Assembly: GCA_017999615.1 (NCBI GenBank) | Contig: JAGNLM010000004.1 | Coordinates: 450 to 64,449, forward strand | Direction: 5' to 3' | DNA length: 64,000 nt | From: Gammaproteobacteria bacterium | GTDB lineage: Bacteria; Pseudomonadota; Gammaproteobacteria; JAABTG01 | Part shown: one piece after another, positions 25,179-37,071 of the stretch | Numbering within the stretch: the first letter of the stretch is position 1 | How the letters are laid out: each line of letters begins with the position of its first letter | Notes under the pieces: model-generated | Database searches by the model: none | What the model was told of the DNA's origin: nothing | What the model saw: the letters and a program-made list of their open reading frames with translations, nothing else | Position numbers and translations under genes: made by a program

Positions 25179-26520
25179 GTACGAGAGTTTCCGAGCTTGC
25201 CCGGGAAGATTCAACGCGCAGGGCCGGTCCGACCGCGAGGAAGGAGCCGAACACGACGATCCGGTCCGGTGGGCGGACATCCTCGAGGACTGTCCGGTAG
25301 GCCGTCTCGATGTCCGGGTAAAGCGTAACCCCCCCCACGACGCCAAGACCCTCGAGGATAGCCCGGACCGCTTCGGCCCGCTCACCCCGGGGTCCCGGCA
25401 GGTCGGCGACGTGCCAGCGGTCCACCACCGGGGCCGCGGCCCGCAGCGCCGCGTCGAGGTCCTTGTCCCGGAGCATCCCGAACACCGCGTGCGTCACTCC
25501 TTCACAAGGGCGTTCCGCGAGGAACGCGGCCAGTTCGCGCACCCCTTGAGGGTTGTGGGCGACGTCGAGGATGCGCTCCACGGGCCCCTGGAGGATCTGC
25601 AAGCGCCCTGCGACGCTCGCCGTCCGCAGACCCCGCTCCACCGCGGCCCGGTCCACCGGCAACCGGCGGTCCACCGCCTCGAGGGCCGCGAGGGCCGTCG
25701 CGGCGTTCTGCAACTGGAATCGCCCGGGCAGGGAAGGCGGCGGCAGGTCTTCAAGCCGCTGGTGGAGTCCCGACCAGTCCCATCCGCCAGACCCTGCCTC
25801 GTAGCCGTACTCCCGGCCCAACCGGCGCAGGTCGACCCCGTGCTGACGGGCGGCCTCGAGCAGGCTTCGGGGCGGATCCCAGTCACCACAGACCGCGGGG
25901 CGCCCGGCGCGGAAGATGCCGGCCTTTTCACGTCCGATGGACTCGCGGTCGGAACCGAGCCAGTCCATGTGGTCGAGGTCGACGGTCGTCACCACCGCCA
26001 CGTCGGGGTCGAAGGCGTTCACCGCGTCGAGCCTGCCTCCCAGGCCGACCTCCAGAACCACGGCGTCGAGTCCCGCCCTGCGAAACAGGTCCATCGCCCC
26101 CAGGGTGCCAAACTCGAAGTAGGTGAGCGAGGTCTCGCCCCGGGCGTGGTCCACCCGCGCGAAGGCCTCGCAGAGCGCGTCGTCGCCGACGGGCTGCCGG
26201 CGCAGGCGCACGCGCTCGTTGTACCGCAGCAGATGGGGGGAGGTGTAGGCACCGGTGCGGTAACCCGCCTCCTCCAGGATGGCCTCCAGGAACGCGACCG
26301 TGGAGCCCTTGCCGTTCGTGCCCCCGACGGTGAGGACGCTGCAACCGCACGCCGGCCACCCCATCCGTCCCGCCACCGCGTGCACCCGCTCGAGCCCGAG
26401 CGCGATGCTCTGGGGATGCAGGGTCTCCTGCCAGCGGAGCCAGTCGTCCAGGGTGCGAAAGCGCACGAGCGAGCCCCCCTTGCCCGCGGCAGGCACCTCG
26501 CCCCCCTGCCCTCTTCCCAT
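25171..26520 (-). CDS. folC: Dihydrofolate/folylpolyglutamate synthase
   Basis: About 449 aa. The Mur-ligase P-loop is VGGTNGKGST, the lid and later segments include HDxNPQGV-like LDVAHNPQGVREL, and GMLRDKD near the end. It adds glutamate to dihydropteroate and to folates. The ATG at 26520 lies three bases after the accD stop. A GTG at 26466 would give MRFRTLDDWLRW..., closer to family N-termini. Its order after accD and before dedD is the Gammaproteobacterial standard. Confidence 0.94.
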   Translation of the reverse strand: MGRGQGGEVPAAGKGGSLVRFRTLDDWLRWQETLHPQSIALGLERVHAVAGRMGWPACGCSVLTVGGTNGKGSTVAFLEAILEEAGYRTGAYTSPHLLRYNERVRLRRQPVGDDALCEAFARVDHARGETSLTYFEFGTLGAMDLFRRAGLDAVVLEVGLGGRLDAVNAFDPDVAVVTTVDLDHMDWLGSDRESIGREKAGIFRAGRPAVCGDWDPPRSLLEAARQHGVDLRRLGREYGYEAGSGGWDWSGLHQRLEDLPPPSLPGRFQLQNAATALAALEAVDRRLPVDRAAVERGLRTASVAGRLQILQGPVERILDVAHNPQGVRELAAFLAERPCEGVTHAVFGMLRDKDLDAALRAAAPVVDRWHVADLPGPRGERAEAVRAILEGLGVVGGVTLYPDIETAYRTVLEDVRPPDRIVVFGSFLAVGPALRVESSRASSETLVHG

Positions 26521-26522
26521 CC

Positions 26523-27461
26523 TCAAGCTGCCGGCGCGGCAGCCTCTCCGGCGGGCGGCGGCGGGGATTCGCCCGCGGGGCCATTGGCGGCGGGCGGCAG
26601 CACCGGCGACGGGCGGCCGGTGAGGATCGCGATCAGCGAGGCGAGCGTCGCGCGCATCTTCCGGCGGTCCACGATCAGGTCGATGGCCCCGTGGTCCACC
26701 AGGAACTCGCTGCGCTGGAAGCCCTCGGGCAGGGTCTCGCGGACCGTCTGCTCGATCACTCGCGGCCCGGCGAAACCGATGAGGGCCTGCGGCTCGGCCA
26801 CATTGATGTCGCCCAGCATCGCCAGGCTCGCGGAGACGCCGCCCATGGTGGGGTCGGTCAGCACGGAGATGAAAGGGATCCCGCGCTTGCTGAGCCGCGC
26901 CAGGGCGGCGCTGGTCTTCGCCATCTGCAGCAGCGAGTAGAGCGCCTCCTGCATGCGGGCACCGCCGCTGGCCGAGAAACAGACGAGGGGGGCGCCACTC
27001 TCCAGGCTTGCGTCCACACCCCGCACGAACCGCTCCCCGACCACCGAGCCCATCGACCCGCCCATGAACCGGAACTCGAAGGCCGCCGCCACGACCGGCA
27101 TCCCCGCGAGCTGACCCTTGAGCACGACCAGCGCGTCCTTCTCGGACGTCGCCTTCTGGGCCTGGACGATGCGGTCCTTGTAGCGCTTGCTGTCCCGAAA
27201 CTTCAGGACGTCCACCGGCGCCAACTCCTCCCCCAACTCCTCCCTCGGCTCGGCGTCGAGAAAGGCCTCGAGGCGGCGCCGGGCGTCGATGCGCATGTGG
27301 TAGCCGCACTTGGGGCAGACCTCGAGGTTGCGCTCGAGCTCGTTGCGGTACAGCACCGCGTTGCAGCCCGAGCACTTGGTCCACAGACCCTCGGGCACGG
27401 TGTGCTTGCTTCCGCCTTCGGTGCGGATCCGGGAGGGCAGCAACTTTTCGAACCAGCTCAT
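26523..27461 (-). CDS. accD: Acetyl-CoA carboxylase carboxyltransferase subunit beta
   Basis: 312 aa, transfers the carboxyl group from biotin to acetyl-CoA together with AccA, for fatty acid synthesis. The N-terminal zinc finger has four Cys in CSGC...CPKCGYH (around residues 32-54). The crotonase-like carboxyltransferase domain includes [25 protein letters not shown]. The start ATG overlaps the trpA stop (ATGA). The last ~30 residues are a Pro/Ala-rich extension. Neighbours trpA and folC match other Gammaproteobacteria. Confidence 0.97.
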   Translation of the reverse strand: MSWFEKLLPSRIRTEGGSKHTVPEGLWTKCSGCNAVLYRNELERNLEVCPKCGYHMRIDARRRLEAFLDAEPREELGEELAPVDVLKFRDSKRYKDRIVQAQKATSEKDALVVLKGQLAGMPVVAAAFEFRFMGGSMGSVVGERFVRGVDASLESGAPLVCFSASGGARMQEALYSLLQMAKTSAALARLSKRGIPFISVLTDPTMGGVSASLAMLGDINVAEPQALIGFAGPRVIEQTVRETLPEGFQRSEFLVDHGAIDLIVDRRKMRATLASLIAILTGRPSPVLPPAANGPAGESPPPPAGEAAAPAA

Positions 27462-28264
27462 AGTTTGTCCATCGCCCGTCGCATCTCCGCGAGCAAACTA
27501 CCCAGCTCTTCCGGGACCCGTCGGGGCTCGCGAGCGAGCTGCTCCACGCGTCCCACCAGGGCACTGCCGACCACCACGGCGTCGGCGACCCGGGCCACCG
27601 CCGCGGCCGAGTCCGCGTCGCGCACCCCGAAGCCCACCGCGACGGGCAGAGTGGTGCAGGCCCGGATCCGGTCCAGCTGGCGCCCCACGTCCGCCACGTC
27701 CAACCGCGCGGCGCCCGTGACTCCCTTCAGGGACACGTAATAGACGAATCCCCGCGCACGCCCGCAGATGAGCGCGACCCGCTCGGGCGGGCTCGTGGGC
27801 GCCAGGAGAAAGATCGGGTCGACCTCGTGGCGCTCGAGACAGGACACCAGCTCGTCGGCCTCCTCCGGGGGCAGGTCGACGGTGAGCACCCCGTCCACGC
27901 CGGCCTCCTGCGCCGCGCTGGAGAAGGACTCGTAGCCCATGGCCTCGATGGGGTTCAGGTAGCCCATCAGCACGACGGGTGTCTCGGGGTCATCCCGCCG
28001 GAAGTCCCGCACCATTTCCAGGACCTTCCGCAGCGTCACGCCGTTCGCCAGCGCCCGCTCGCTCGCCCGCTGGATGACCGGGCCGTCGGCCATCGGGTCG
28101 GAGAAGGGAACGCCGAGCTCGAGCACGTCGGCGCCCGCCGCGACCAGGGCGTGGAGCAACGGGACCGTCACCCCGACCTGCGGGTCGCCCGCGGTGACGA
28201 AGGGGACGAGCGCCTTGCGGCGCCGCGCCGCGAGCTCCCCGAAGCGCCTGCCAATCCGGCTCAT
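27458..28264 (-). CDS. trpA: Tryptophan synthase alpha chain
   Basis: 268 aa TIM barrel that cleaves indole-glycerol phosphate to indole, passed by tunnel to TrpB. The catalytic Glu and Asp are in [20 protein letters not shown]. Phosphate-binding loops GFGVRD and VVVGSALV are at the end. ATG at 28264 overlaps the trpB stop by four bases, so production of both chains is coupled. Confidence 0.97.
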   Translation of the reverse strand: MSRIGRRFGELAARRRKALVPFVTAGDPQVGVTVPLLHALVAAGADVLELGVPFSDPMADGPVIQRASERALANGVTLRKVLEMVRDFRRDDPETPVVLMGYLNPIEAMGYESFSSAAQEAGVDGVLTVDLPPEEADELVSCLERHEVDPIFLLAPTSPPERVALICGRARGFVYYVSLKGVTGAARLDVADVGRQLDRIRACTTLPVAVGFGVRDADSAAAVARVADAVVVGSALVGRVEQLAREPRRVPEELGSLLAEMRRAMDKL

Positions 28265-29493
28265 ACGCGGATCCCCTCGCGCACCGCCACGGTGTGGATG
28301 TCCTTGTCCCCACGCCCCGAGAGGTTCACGACGACGACGCGGTCGCGGCCGAGGGTCGGCGCGAGGCGCGCGGCGTAGGCCAGGGCGTGGGCCGACTCGA
28401 GTGCAGGGATGATGCCTTCGGTGCGCGTGAGGTCGTGGAACGCGGCGAGGGCCTCCTCGTCCGTCACGCTGACATAGGTCGCCCGCCCGATGTCCTTCAG
28501 CCATGCGTGCTCCGGCCCCACGCCGGGATAGTCGAGGCCGGCCGAGATCGAGTGCGTCTCGATGATCTGGCCGGCGGCGTCCTCCATGAGATAGGTCCGG
28601 TTGCCGTGCAGGACACCCGGACGACCGGCCGACAGGGGCGCCGCGTGGCGCCCCGTCGCGAGTCCGTCACCACCGGCCTCGACCCCGTAGAGGGCCACCC
28701 CCGCGTCGTCCAGGAACGGGTGGAAGAGCCCGATCGCGTTGGAGCCCCCGCCGACGCAGGCCACCAGCGCGTCGGGCAGTCGCCCTGTGCGCTCGAGACA
28801 CTGCTGGCGAGCCTCCCGCCCGATGACCGCCTGGAAATCCCGCACCATCGCCGGGTAGGGATGCGGACCCGCCACGGTGCCGATGATGTAGAAGGTGTCG
28901 TCCACGTTGGTGACCCAGTCCCGCATCGCCTCGTTCAGGGCGTCCTTCAGGGTGCGCGAGCCCGACGTGACGGGGACGACCTCCGCACCGAGCAGCTTCA
29001 TGCGATAGACGTTGACCGTCTGGCGCTGGATGTCCTCCGCCCCCATATACACGACGCACGGCATGCCGTAGCGCGCCGCGACCGTGGCGGTCGCCACGCC
29101 GTGCTGCCCCGCGCCCGTCTCGGCGATGACCCGGCGTTTGCCCATCCGCCGCGCGAGCATGGCCTGCCCGACGGTGTTGTTCACTTTGTGCGCGCCGGTG
29201 TGGTTCAGGTCCTCGCGCTTCAGGTAGATCCGGGCCCCGCCCAGGCGGTCGGACCAGCGGGAGGCCAGATAGAGCGGTGAAGGCCGGCCCACGAAGTCCC
29301 GCAGGTCCGCGTCCAGTTCAGCCAGGAAATCCGGGTTCTCACGGTAACGCTCCCACGCGAGCCGCAACTCCTCGAGGGGCTGCATCAGGGTCTCGGCCAC
29401 GAAGCGCCCACCGTACGGGCCGAAGTGGCCCCGAGCGTCGGGAAAGGCCCCGATCAGGCTGCCCACGGTCCTGTCATTCACCGACTGATGCAC
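28261..29493 (-). CDS. trpB: Tryptophan synthase beta chain
   Basis: About 410 aa, PLP enzyme joining indole and serine. The PLP Lys is in [10 protein letters not shown], the glycine loop is [12 protein letters not shown] and the phosphate region matches the family. The family N-terminus [26 protein letters not shown] begins a few residues from the start. Possible starts are GTG at 29493 (GAGG upstream, chosen) and GTG at 29481, which overlaps the trpF TGA. trpF and trpA flank it on the same strand. Confidence 0.96.
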   Translation of the reverse strand: MHQSVNDRTVGSLIGAFPDARGHFGPYGGRFVAETLMQPLEELRLAWERYRENPDFLAELDADLRDFVGRPSPLYLASRWSDRLGGARIYLKREDLNHTGAHKVNNTVGQAMLARRMGKRRVIAETGAGQHGVATATVAARYGMPCVVYMGAEDIQRQTVNVYRMKLLGAEVVPVTSGSRTLKDALNEAMRDWVTNVDDTFYIIGTVAGPHPYPAMVRDFQAVIGREARQQCLERTGRLPDALVACVGGGSNAIGLFHPFLDDAGVALYGVEAGGDGLATGRHAAPLSAGRPGVLHGNRTYLMEDAAGQIIETHSISAGLDYPGVGPEHAWLKDIGRATYVSVTDEEALAAFHDLTRTEGIIPALESAHALAYAARLAPTLGRDRVVVVNLSGRGDKDIHTVAVREGIRV

Positions 29494-30121
29494 CGAGCAC
29501 CTCACGCATGAACGCCTCGACCCGAGCCGGGTCCTTGACACCCTTCGAGGCCTCGACCCCACCGCTCACGTCGACCCCGTAGGGCCGCACCGTGCGCACG
29601 GCTCGGGCGACGTTCCCGGGGTCCAGGCCGCCGGCCAGCACCACGGGCAGGTCCAGATCCCCCGGCACGCGTGACCAGTCGAAGGTCGTGCCCGTTCCAC
29701 CCCGGACACCCTCCCGGAAGCCGTCGAGCAGCAGCGCCCGGGCCGAGCGGTAACGCCGGGCCACCCCGCGCGGGTCGACACCCTCCCCCATGGACAGGGC
29801 CTTCATGTAGGGCCTGCCATAGGCCTCGCACGCCTCGGGGGGCTCGTCCCCGTGGAACTGCAGGAGGTCCACCGGCACCGCCCCCAGCACGCGCCGGACC
29901 CACTCCGGCTCAGGGTCCACGAAGAGCGCCACGACGCTCACGAAGGGCGGCAGGGCGGCCACCACCCCTCGGGCCTGTTCCACCTCCGCCGACCTCGGGC
30001 TGGGGGGGTAGAAAACCAGGCCGATGGCGTCGGCACCGCAGGCACCCGCCCAGGCCCCGTCCTCGGGACGGGTGATTCCGCAGACCTTGACCCGGGTACG
30101 TACCGGTCTTCCCGCCGCCAC
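29474..30121 (-). CDS. trpF: Phosphoribosylanthranilate isomerase
   Basis: 215 aa TIM barrel, Amadori rearrangement in tryptophan synthesis. It has the N-terminal [13 protein letters not shown] with the catalytic Cys, and [20 protein letters not shown] with the catalytic Asp near the C-terminus. GTG start at 30121 with GGCGAGG upstream. It precedes trpB, which overlaps its 3' end. A separate TrpF (not fused to TrpC) is usual in Gammaproteobacteria with this gene order. Confidence 0.96.
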   Translation of the reverse strand: MAAGRPVRTRVKVCGITRPEDGAWAGACGADAIGLVFYPPSPRSAEVEQARGVVAALPPFVSVVALFVDPEPEWVRRVLGAVPVDLLQFHGDEPPEACEAYGRPYMKALSMGEGVDPRGVARRYRSARALLLDGFREGVRGGTGTTFDWSRVPGDLDLPVVLAGGLDPGNVARAVRTVRPYGVDVSGGVEASKGVKDPARVEAFMREVLGASVGE

Positions 30122-30190
30122 CCTCGCCCCGCGCCTCCCCTGCCCCCGGTCCTTGCGTGGCCTGCGCCGCGCCGCCAGGAGGGAAAGGTA

Positions 30191-30967
30191 TCAGAGCCAG
30201 GGCAGGGGCGGAACCGCCGGCACTCCGAAGTGCCCGGGATACTCGACACGCGCCAGGTAGAGGCCCTGGGGCTCCGCAGTCACCCCGCCGAGGCGCCTGT
30301 CGCGTCCCTCGAGCACCTGGCGGGCCCAATCGGGCGGACTCTTGCCGAGGCCGATCGAGATCAGGACGCCCGCAATGTTCCGCACCATGTGGTGGAGGAA
30401 GGCGTTGGCCACCACGTCGATGCTGATCAGCCGGTCACGGCGGGACACCTCGAGGCGCTCGATCCGGCGCACCGGGCTACGGGCCTGGCAGGCCGAGGCG
30501 CGAAAGGCGGAGAAGTCGTGCTCGCCCAGCAGGAGGTCGCCACCCGCCTGCATGCGCTCCTCGTCGAGCGGCCGGCACTCCCAGCACACCCGGTCACGCA
30601 GCAGCGCGGGCCGCAGGGGATGGCAATAGATGAGGTAGCGGTAGTGCCGGCGGACCGCCGAGCGGCGGGCGTCGAAGTCCCCCGCCACAGGCCTCGCCCA
30701 CGTGAAGCCCACGTCCGGGGGCAGATTGGCGTTACCCCCCAGGAGCCACGCCCTCTCGGCCCGTCGCACGGGAACCTCGCAGTGGACCACCTGCCCCCAG
30801 GCGTGGACCCCTGCGTCCGTGCGCCCTGCGCAGACCACACGCACGGGCCCATCCGCGACCTGCGACAAAGCGGTCTCGACGCTCTCCTGCACCGTGCGCC
30901 GGCCGGGCTGGGCCTCCCAGCCCGCGAACTGGCTCCCGTCGTACTCGACGCCGAGCGCTAGACGCAA
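30191..30967 (-). CDS. truA: tRNA pseudouridine(38-40) synthase
   Basis: 258 aa. The catalytic Asp is in CAGRTDAGVHAWGQ. LGVEYDGSQFAGW opens the protein and FLHHMVRNIAGVL is the classical late motif. It makes pseudouridine at positions 38-40 of the anticodon stem. The TTG start at 30967 has GGGGA upstream and the expected first residues. It lies between fimV and trpF, the usual arrangement. Confidence 0.95.
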   Translation of the reverse strand: MRLALGVEYDGSQFAGWEAQPGRRTVQESVETALSQVADGPVRVVCAGRTDAGVHAWGQVVHCEVPVRRAERAWLLGGNANLPPDVGFTWARPVAGDFDARRSAVRRHYRYLIYCHPLRPALLRDRVCWECRPLDEERMQAGGDLLLGEHDFSAFRASACQARSPVRRIERLEVSRRDRLISIDVVANAFLHHMVRNIAGVLISIGLGKSPPDWARQVLEGRDRRLGGVTAEPQGLYLARVEYPGHFGVPAVPPLPWL

Positions 30968-30984
30968 GGCGTCCCCAGGACGCG

Positions 30985-33900
30985 TCAGGAGGCGAGGCGG
31001 GCGAGCAACTCTCGGGCCTCCCCCTGCTGGGTGTCGTTGCCCTCACTCAGGACCTCGCCCAGGATGCCCCGCGCGCCCTCGGTGTCGCCCATGTCGATGT
31101 AGGCCCGCGCCAGATCGAGCTTGGTGCCCACCTCGTCCAGGGACCCGAGCGCCTCCCCGTCGAGGAAGAAGCTCGCCTCGTCCGGCTCACCCCCCGAAAC
31201 GTCGAGGTCGAGCTCGAAATCGACCTCCGGGGCCCCCTGCCCAGCACCCGGGGCCGCCTGGCGGCCTGCGCCAACGGCGGTACCCGAATCCCGCGGGGTC
31301 AGGCTCTGCAAGACCTCGTCCGGCACGCCTACCGACGACCGCACCGGGGCAGCGGGCAGATCGAGCGGTTCCAGGGCGAGGTCCAGGCTCGGCGGCTCGG
31401 CCGGCCCGGAGACCGCCGGCGGTGCGGCCCGCACCCCGGCCGCCAGCGGCGTGCCACGGGCGCTCACGGACAACGGCTCCAGGCGCAGGTCGACCGACGG
31501 CTCGGCCGCCACCGGGACGGCAGGCGACGGCTCGGCGAGTCTCTGCGTCGGCGCGAGCGTCGGGGAAGGCGCCTCCAACTCGAAATCGAGGAGGCTGCTC
31601 TCGGGCTCCGCATCCGCGGCCTCGGATCCCTCGCTCAGGTCCAGGTCCAAAGCCTCCGTCGCCTCCGCCAGCGCCGCGGCGATCGCGCTGTCGTCCGCCT
31701 CGAAGGCTGGCCGACCGACACCGGATTGCGCCGCGACCTTTTCCGTCGCCTCGTCGGGGAGGCCGAGGTCGAGGTCGAAGTCGATGGACTCGGAGGAAGG
31801 CTCTTCGGCGCCCATCAGACCCAGGTCGAAGTCCACGGCCCCGCCGCCCAGGTCCAGACCCTCCGCGACAGGCTCGCCCGCAGCGGCTTCGCTCTCCAGC
31901 CCCAGGTCGAGGGCCGACTGCATGTCTTCCGCAGACAGCTTCAGCGTGCGCTCGAAGTCAGGTCCACCCACTGCGGGGGCCATGGCGGGGGCCATCGCCG
32001 GCGCCACCGCGGCGGCAGCCGCGGCCACCGCCGCCGGCGCGAACAGGGCACGCCCCGGAGAGAGGTCGGCCCACCACTTGCGCGCGCGGCCCAGCAGCGG
32101 GCTGTCCTCACCGAAGGCGTCACGCAGCGCAGCGGCGTCGCGCTCGAACGCGGCGGGGTTCTTCGCTGCGTGTTGAACCTCGAGCAACTTCAGGCGGTAC
32201 TCGGGACGTTCCGGGTGCGCCGCAATCGCCTCGCGGACCAACTCCTCGGCCTGGGAGAACCGCTCGTAGGCCAGGTAGACGTTGACCTCCGCCATCGGGT
32301 CCTCAGCCCTGGAGTCCTCCGCTTGCACCTCGGCGGTGGGCGACTCGATCACCGGCTCCTCGACCGGTTCCACGAAGGTCGGTTGGGCGACTGTCGCGAC
32401 CGAGGGAGCGGCGGCGCGAGGCACCGCGCTCACGACCGCCGTCGACGGCTCGTCCGGGCGGGTTGCGGCGGCGGGACCGGGCGATTCCTCCGCGGGCCTG
32501 CGGCGACGCACCGAGAACAGGCCACCGACCAACGCCAGCAGGCCTGCGAGACCGCCCCAGAACACGCTGGGGTTCTCACTGACCGATTTCACAACGGACT
32601 GGGCCTTCTGGGAGGCCACCTCGCTCAGCGTGGGAGCCGGGGCCGAGGCCGGCGCAGCGTCCAAAGGAGCGGCTGGGGGAGCGGCCGGTTTCGAGACGGC
32701 CGGTTCAGGAGCAGTGGGCGCGGAAGCGGCCGGTGCCGGAGCGGCTGCGGTGGTCATCGGTTCCGCCGGAGCAGAGGGCGCAGGTGCGGTCGGGGTCGCG
32801 GGGACGGGCTTCGGCTCGGGCTCCGCGGCATTCACCCCGGCTTCCGGGGCCGTGGTCAAGCCGGCCTCCCCTGCGGGAGTCCCGGCAGGCAGGGGCTCGA
32901 CCGCCGGCACAGGCGCCGGCTCCGTCACCACAGGCTCCTCCGCTCTGGCCTGGGCGACCAGGGCCTGCTGCTGCAACGCGGAGAGCGTCTCGTCCTTCAG
33001 CTTGATGAGCCGCTGAAGGTCCTGAATGAGGGCCTCCGCCTCGGCGAGCCGGGACTGCAGCTCCGCAATCTCCCGGCGGCGTCCGTCCAGATCCTCCTGA
33101 AGCACTGTCAACTCCCTCTTGAGTGCGGTGGTTCCACCACCCCGGCGGGTTCCCGATCCCTCCTCGGTACCAGCGGCGACGAGCTCGAGCCGCGACTGGG
33201 GCGCAACCGCCACAGGTGCCGGTGCCGGCTCCGCCGCGGGCTTGCGCGCCGGCCCTGCCACTGCCGCGGCCGTGGGGGCCGGGCGAGCGGTCCGCGCCGC
33301 ACCCTGGCGGTAGTCCTCCCACGCCGTCTGCTGGCGCCGGAGGTCCGCAAGCGCCTGGGCGTGGGTCACGGCGTCCAGGGACTCCCGGTCCGGGACCCTG
33401 AGGACGTAGCCGCTCTTCAACGCGTTCACGTTGCCCATGGCGAAGGCCTCGGGATTCGCCTGCAGCAACGCCACCATCATCTGTTGAGTACTGACGGACG
33501 CATCCGGCCGGACCCGGTTCGCGATGCTCCAGAGCGTGTCGCCCGAGCGGACCGGACCATAGCTCTCCGCGCCGCCGACCTTCGGCTCCGGTGCCGGCGC
33601 TGCAGCCTTCGCGCCCTCGGAGGCAGCCTTGGGCTCGGCCGCGACGGCCGCCGGCGGCGGCTGAACCTCCACCGGCTTCACGGGCTCGGGGCGGGCAGGC
33701 CCTTCCGCAACCGGCATCTCCAACGGCGGCGGCAGGGGCTCGGGCTTCGCCCGAACCACGGGGCCCTGGACCCGGGCGGTGGCAGCGGCACCGTACACGG
33801 GCGGGTCGAGCAGGGCGGTGTACTCCCTCACCAACCGGCCCTGGGGCCAGTTCATCTCGAGCAAGAAATTCAGGAACGGTTCCTTGACCGGCTGGCGGGT

Positions 33901-34188
33901 CGAGACCTTCAGAACGGCCTTGCCCCCGGGGCGCTCCTCCACCTTGAAGCGCAGCCTGGAGAGGACGTAGGGACGGTCCACGCCGGCCCGCAGGAACTCC
34001 TCCGGCGAGGCGAGCTTGGCCCTGAGGTCGGCGAGGTCGTCGCCCCGGACCGAGAGCAGATCGATCTCCGCTTCGAACGGCTCGTTCAGCGAAGAACGGA
34101 CCTTCAGGTCGCCGAGGGCCAGCGCGGATGCCCCCTGGGGGTACCCGAGGGCCAGCGCAACCAGGATCGGGATGATTTTTCTCGTCAT
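30985..34188 (-). CDS. fimV: FimV-like peptidoglycan-associated polarity protein
   Basis: About 1067 aa. The N-terminus has a signal peptide (MTRKIIPILVALALGYPQGASA) and the conserved FimV domain LALGDLKVRSSLNEPFEAEIDLLSV. A LysM segment lies around residues 210-265 (YGPVRSGDTLWSIANRV...NVNALKSGYVLRVPD). It is followed by a coiled coil (ELTVLQEDLDGRRREIAELQ), a long Ala/Pro-rich acidic stretch, one transmembrane helix (NPSVFWGGLAGLLALVGGLFSV) and a C-terminal FimV-C/TPR segment (KLDLARAYIDMGDTEGARGILGEVLSEGN). It organises polar type IV pili, secretion and chemoreceptors in Pseudomonas. The ATG at 34188 is preceded by CTTGGAG. asd follows upstream and truA downstream, the standard order. Confidence 0.93.
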   Translation of the reverse strand: MTRKIIPILVALALGYPQGASALALGDLKVRSSLNEPFEAEIDLLSVRGDDLADLRAKLASPEEFLRAGVDRPYVLSRLRFKVEERPGGKAVLKVSTRQPVKEPFLNFLLEMNWPQGRLVREYTALLDPPVYGAAATARVQGPVVRAKPEPLPPPLEMPVAEGPARPEPVKPVEVQPPPAAVAAEPKAASEGAKAAAPAPEPKVGGAESYGPVRSGDTLWSIANRVRPDASVSTQQMMVALLQANPEAFAMGNVNALKSGYVLRVPDRESLDAVTHAQALADLRRQQTAWEDYRQGAARTARPAPTAAAVAGPARKPAAEPAPAPVAVAPQSRLELVAAGTEEGSGTRRGGGTTALKRELTVLQEDLDGRRREIAELQSRLAEAEALIQDLQRLIKLKDETLSALQQQALVAQARAEEPVVTEPAPVPAVEPLPAGTPAGEAGLTTAPEAGVNAAEPEPKPVPATPTAPAPSAPAEPMTTAAAPAPAASAPTAPEPAVSKPAAPPAAPLDAAPASAPAPTLSEVASQKAQSVVKSVSENPSVFWGGLAGLLALVGGLFSVRRRRPAEESPGPAAATRPDEPSTAVVSAVPRAAAPSVATVAQPTFVEPVEEPVIESPTAEVQAEDSRAEDPMAEVNVYLAYERFSQAEELVREAIAAHPERPEYRLKLLEVQHAAKNPAAFERDAAALRDAFGEDSPLLGRARKWWADLSPGRALFAPAAVAAAAAAVAPAMAPAMAPAVGGPDFERTLKLSAEDMQSALDLGLESEAAAGEPVAEGLDLGGGAVDFDLGLMGAEEPSSESIDFDLDLGLPDEATEKVAAQSGVGRPAFEADDSAIAAALAEATEALDLDLSEGSEAADAEPESSLLDFELEAPSPTLAPTQRLAEPSPAVPVAAEPSVDLRLEPLSVSARGTPLAAGVRAAPPAVSGPAEPPSLDLALEPLDLPAAPVRSSVGVPDEVLQSLTPRDSGTAVGAGRQAAPGAGQGAPEVDFELDLDVSGGEPDEASFFLDGEALGSLDEVGTKLDLARAYIDMGDTEGARGILGEVLSEGNDTQQGEARELLARLAS

Positions 34189-34219
34189 CTCCAAGTCCCT
34201 ACCATCCGAGGTTCCACAG

Positions 34220-35242
<1,023 letters not shown>

Positions 35243-35270
35243 TGCGTTCGAGCCCCTGTTCAGGTTCGGT

Positions 35271-36344
35271 CTAGAGTGCCGCGATGACGGCGTCGCCCAT
35301 TTCGACGGTGCCGACCCGGCGCGTGCCCGACGACGCGATGTCGGCGGTGCGCAGCCCCTGGTCCAGCACGCGGCCAACGGCCGTTTCAATGCGCTCCGCC
35401 AGGTCCGCTCGGGCGAAACTGTGGCGCAGCATCATGGCCACGGAGAGGATGGTGGCGAGCGGGTTGGCCACACCCTTGCCGGCGATGTCCGGCGCCGAAC
35501 CGTGGATGGGCTCGTACAGGCCCTTCCCGTGGGCGTCCAGCGAGGCCGAGGGCAGCATGCCGATGGAGCCCGTGAGCATCGAGGCCTGGTCGGAGAGGAT
35601 GTCGCCGAACAGGTTCCCGGTCACGATGACGTCGAACTGCTTCGGCGCCCGCACCAGCTGCATCGCGGCGTTGTCCACGTACATGTGGGAGAGCTCGACG
35701 TCCGGGTAGTCGCGGCCCACCCGCGTGACCACCTCGCGCCAGAACGCGGTGGTCTCGAGCACGTTGGCCTTGTCGACCGAGCAGAGCCGGCGCTTGCGTC
35801 CACGGGCCAGCTCGAAGGCGACGCGCGCGATCCTCTCGATCTCGCTCTCCCGGTAGACCATCGTGTTGTAGCCCTGGCGCTCCCCGCTCGGCAGGGTACG
35901 GACCCCCCGCGGCTCGCCGAAGTACACGTCGCCGGTCAGCTCCCGCACGATCAGGACGTCGAGCCCGGAGACGACCTCCGGCTTGAGCGTCGAGGCGTCG
36001 GCGAGCTGCGGGTAGAGCAGCGCGGGCCGCAGGTTCGCGAAGGCCTCGAGCCCCTTGCGCAGGCCGAGCAGTCCCCTCTCGGGCCGGCGGGACGTCTCGA
36101 GGGAGTCCCACTTCGGCCCGCCCACCGCGCCGAGCAGGACGGCGTCCGCCGCCTGGGCACGGGCGAGCACCTCGTCCGGAAGGGGACTGCCGGTCGCGTC
36201 GATGGCGGCCCCACCCACCTGGGCGAATTCGAGCCGCACGTCGAGCCCCGCCGTCGCCCGCAGGGCCTCGAGGACCTTCACCGCCTCGGCGACGATCTCC
36301 GGCCCGATGCCGTCACCGGGGAGAATTAGAACGGTCTTGCTCAT
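35271..36344 (-). CDS. leuB: 3-isopropylmalate dehydrogenase
   Basis: About 357 aa, oxidative decarboxylation in leucine synthesis. Starts [22 protein letters not shown]. The substrate loop [14 protein letters not shown] and the Asp cluster in [20 protein letters not shown] match LeuB. NAD-specific segment [15 protein letters not shown] is present. ATG at 36344 has GGGGGGG seven bases upstream; the ATG at 36350 overlaps the leuD stop and is an alternative. Confidence 0.95.
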   Translation of the reverse strand: MSKTVLILPGDGIGPEIVAEAVKVLEALRATAGLDVRLEFAQVGGAAIDATGSPLPDEVLARAQAADAVLLGAVGGPKWDSLETSRRPERGLLGLRKGLEAFANLRPALLYPQLADASTLKPEVVSGLDVLIVRELTGDVYFGEPRGVRTLPSGERQGYNTMVYRESEIERIARVAFELARGRKRRLCSVDKANVLETTAFWREVVTRVGRDYPDVELSHMYVDNAAMQLVRAPKQFDVIVTGNLFGDILSDQASMLTGSIGMLPSASLDAHGKGLYEPIHGSAPDIAGKGVANPLATILSVAMMLRHSFARADLAERIETAVGRVLDQGLRTADIASSGTRRVGTVEMGDAVIAAL

Positions 36345-36346
36345 GG

Positions 36347-37012
36347 TCATGCCCCCCCACCCTGCGCCTTCACGTCCGCGAACAGCCACGGGGCCTCCTG
36401 GCGCCGGCGCACCTCGTAGCCGCGGATGGCCTCCGCGTGCTGCAGCGTCAGGCCAATCTCGTCGAGGCCGTTCAGCAGGCAGTGCTTGCGGTAGGAATCG
36501 ACCTCGAAGTGCAGCACCGCCCCCGCCGGCGTCGCCACGGTCTGCTCCGGAAGGCTCACCGTGAGACGGTACCCCGGCGTCGCCTGCACTTCACGGAACA
36601 GGCGGTCCACCTCGTCCTCGGGCAACACGATGGGAAGGATGCCGTTCTTGAAGCAGTTGTTGTAGAAGATGTCGGCGAAGCTCGGGGCGATGAGCGCCCG
36701 GAAACCGTAGTCGAGCAGGGCCCAGGGGGCGTGCTCGCGGCTCGACCCGCAACCGAAGTTGGTGCGGGCGAGCAACACCGTGGCCCCCTGGTAGCGCTCC
36801 TGGTTCAGCACGAAGGCCGGGTTGAGGGGCCGGGTCGAGCAGTCCTGGCCCGGCTCGCCCCGGTCGAGGTAGCGCCACTCGTCGAAGAGATAGGGGCCGA
36901 AGCCGGTGCGGCGGATGGACTTCAGGAACTGCTTGGGAATGATCGCGTCGGTGTCGACGTTGGCGCGGTCGAGAGGAGCGACCAGGCCGGTGTGCTCGGT
37001 GAAGGGTTGCAT
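36347..37012 (-). CDS. leuD: 3-isopropylmalate dehydratase small subunit
   Basis: 221 aa swivelling domain of isopropylmalate isomerase; the partner is the Fe-S subunit LeuC. Typical stretches: [36 protein letters not shown], and [19 protein letters not shown]. Start ATG at 37012. It is the first gene of the leuD-leuB-asd run, but leuC, which usually comes just before it, is missing here and queG stands divergent instead. Confidence 0.95.
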   Translation of the reverse strand: MQPFTEHTGLVAPLDRANVDTDAIIPKQFLKSIRRTGFGPYLFDEWRYLDRGEPGQDCSTRPLNPAFVLNQERYQGATVLLARTNFGCGSSREHAPWALLDYGFRALIAPSFADIFYNNCFKNGILPIVLPEDEVDRLFREVQATPGYRLTVSLPEQTVATPAGAVLHFEVDSYRKHCLLNGLDEIGLTLQHAEAIRGYEVRRRQEAPWLFADVKAQGGGA

Positions 37013-37057
37013 GCGTGGTGTCCGGATGCCTCGAGGGCGCGCTCGCGCGCGCTATCG

Positions 37058-37071
37058 CTTGAATGTTCAAG
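37058..37071. promoter_or_regulatory. Perfect palindrome in the leuD/queG divergent gap
   Basis: CTTGAATGTTCAAG is a perfect 6-2-6 inverted repeat between the divergent leuD (start 37012) and queG (start 37145). It could bind a dimeric regulator, but no protein is indicated. The gap 37013-37144 also contains a GCGC-rich stretch and no convincing promoter boxes. Confidence 0.3.

Noticed and set aside
27458-29493. Trp attenuator or riboswitch before trpF
   Set aside because: The trp genes sit inside a longer overlapping operon with no leader; no Trp-rich peptide or terminator structure was seen at the junctions.
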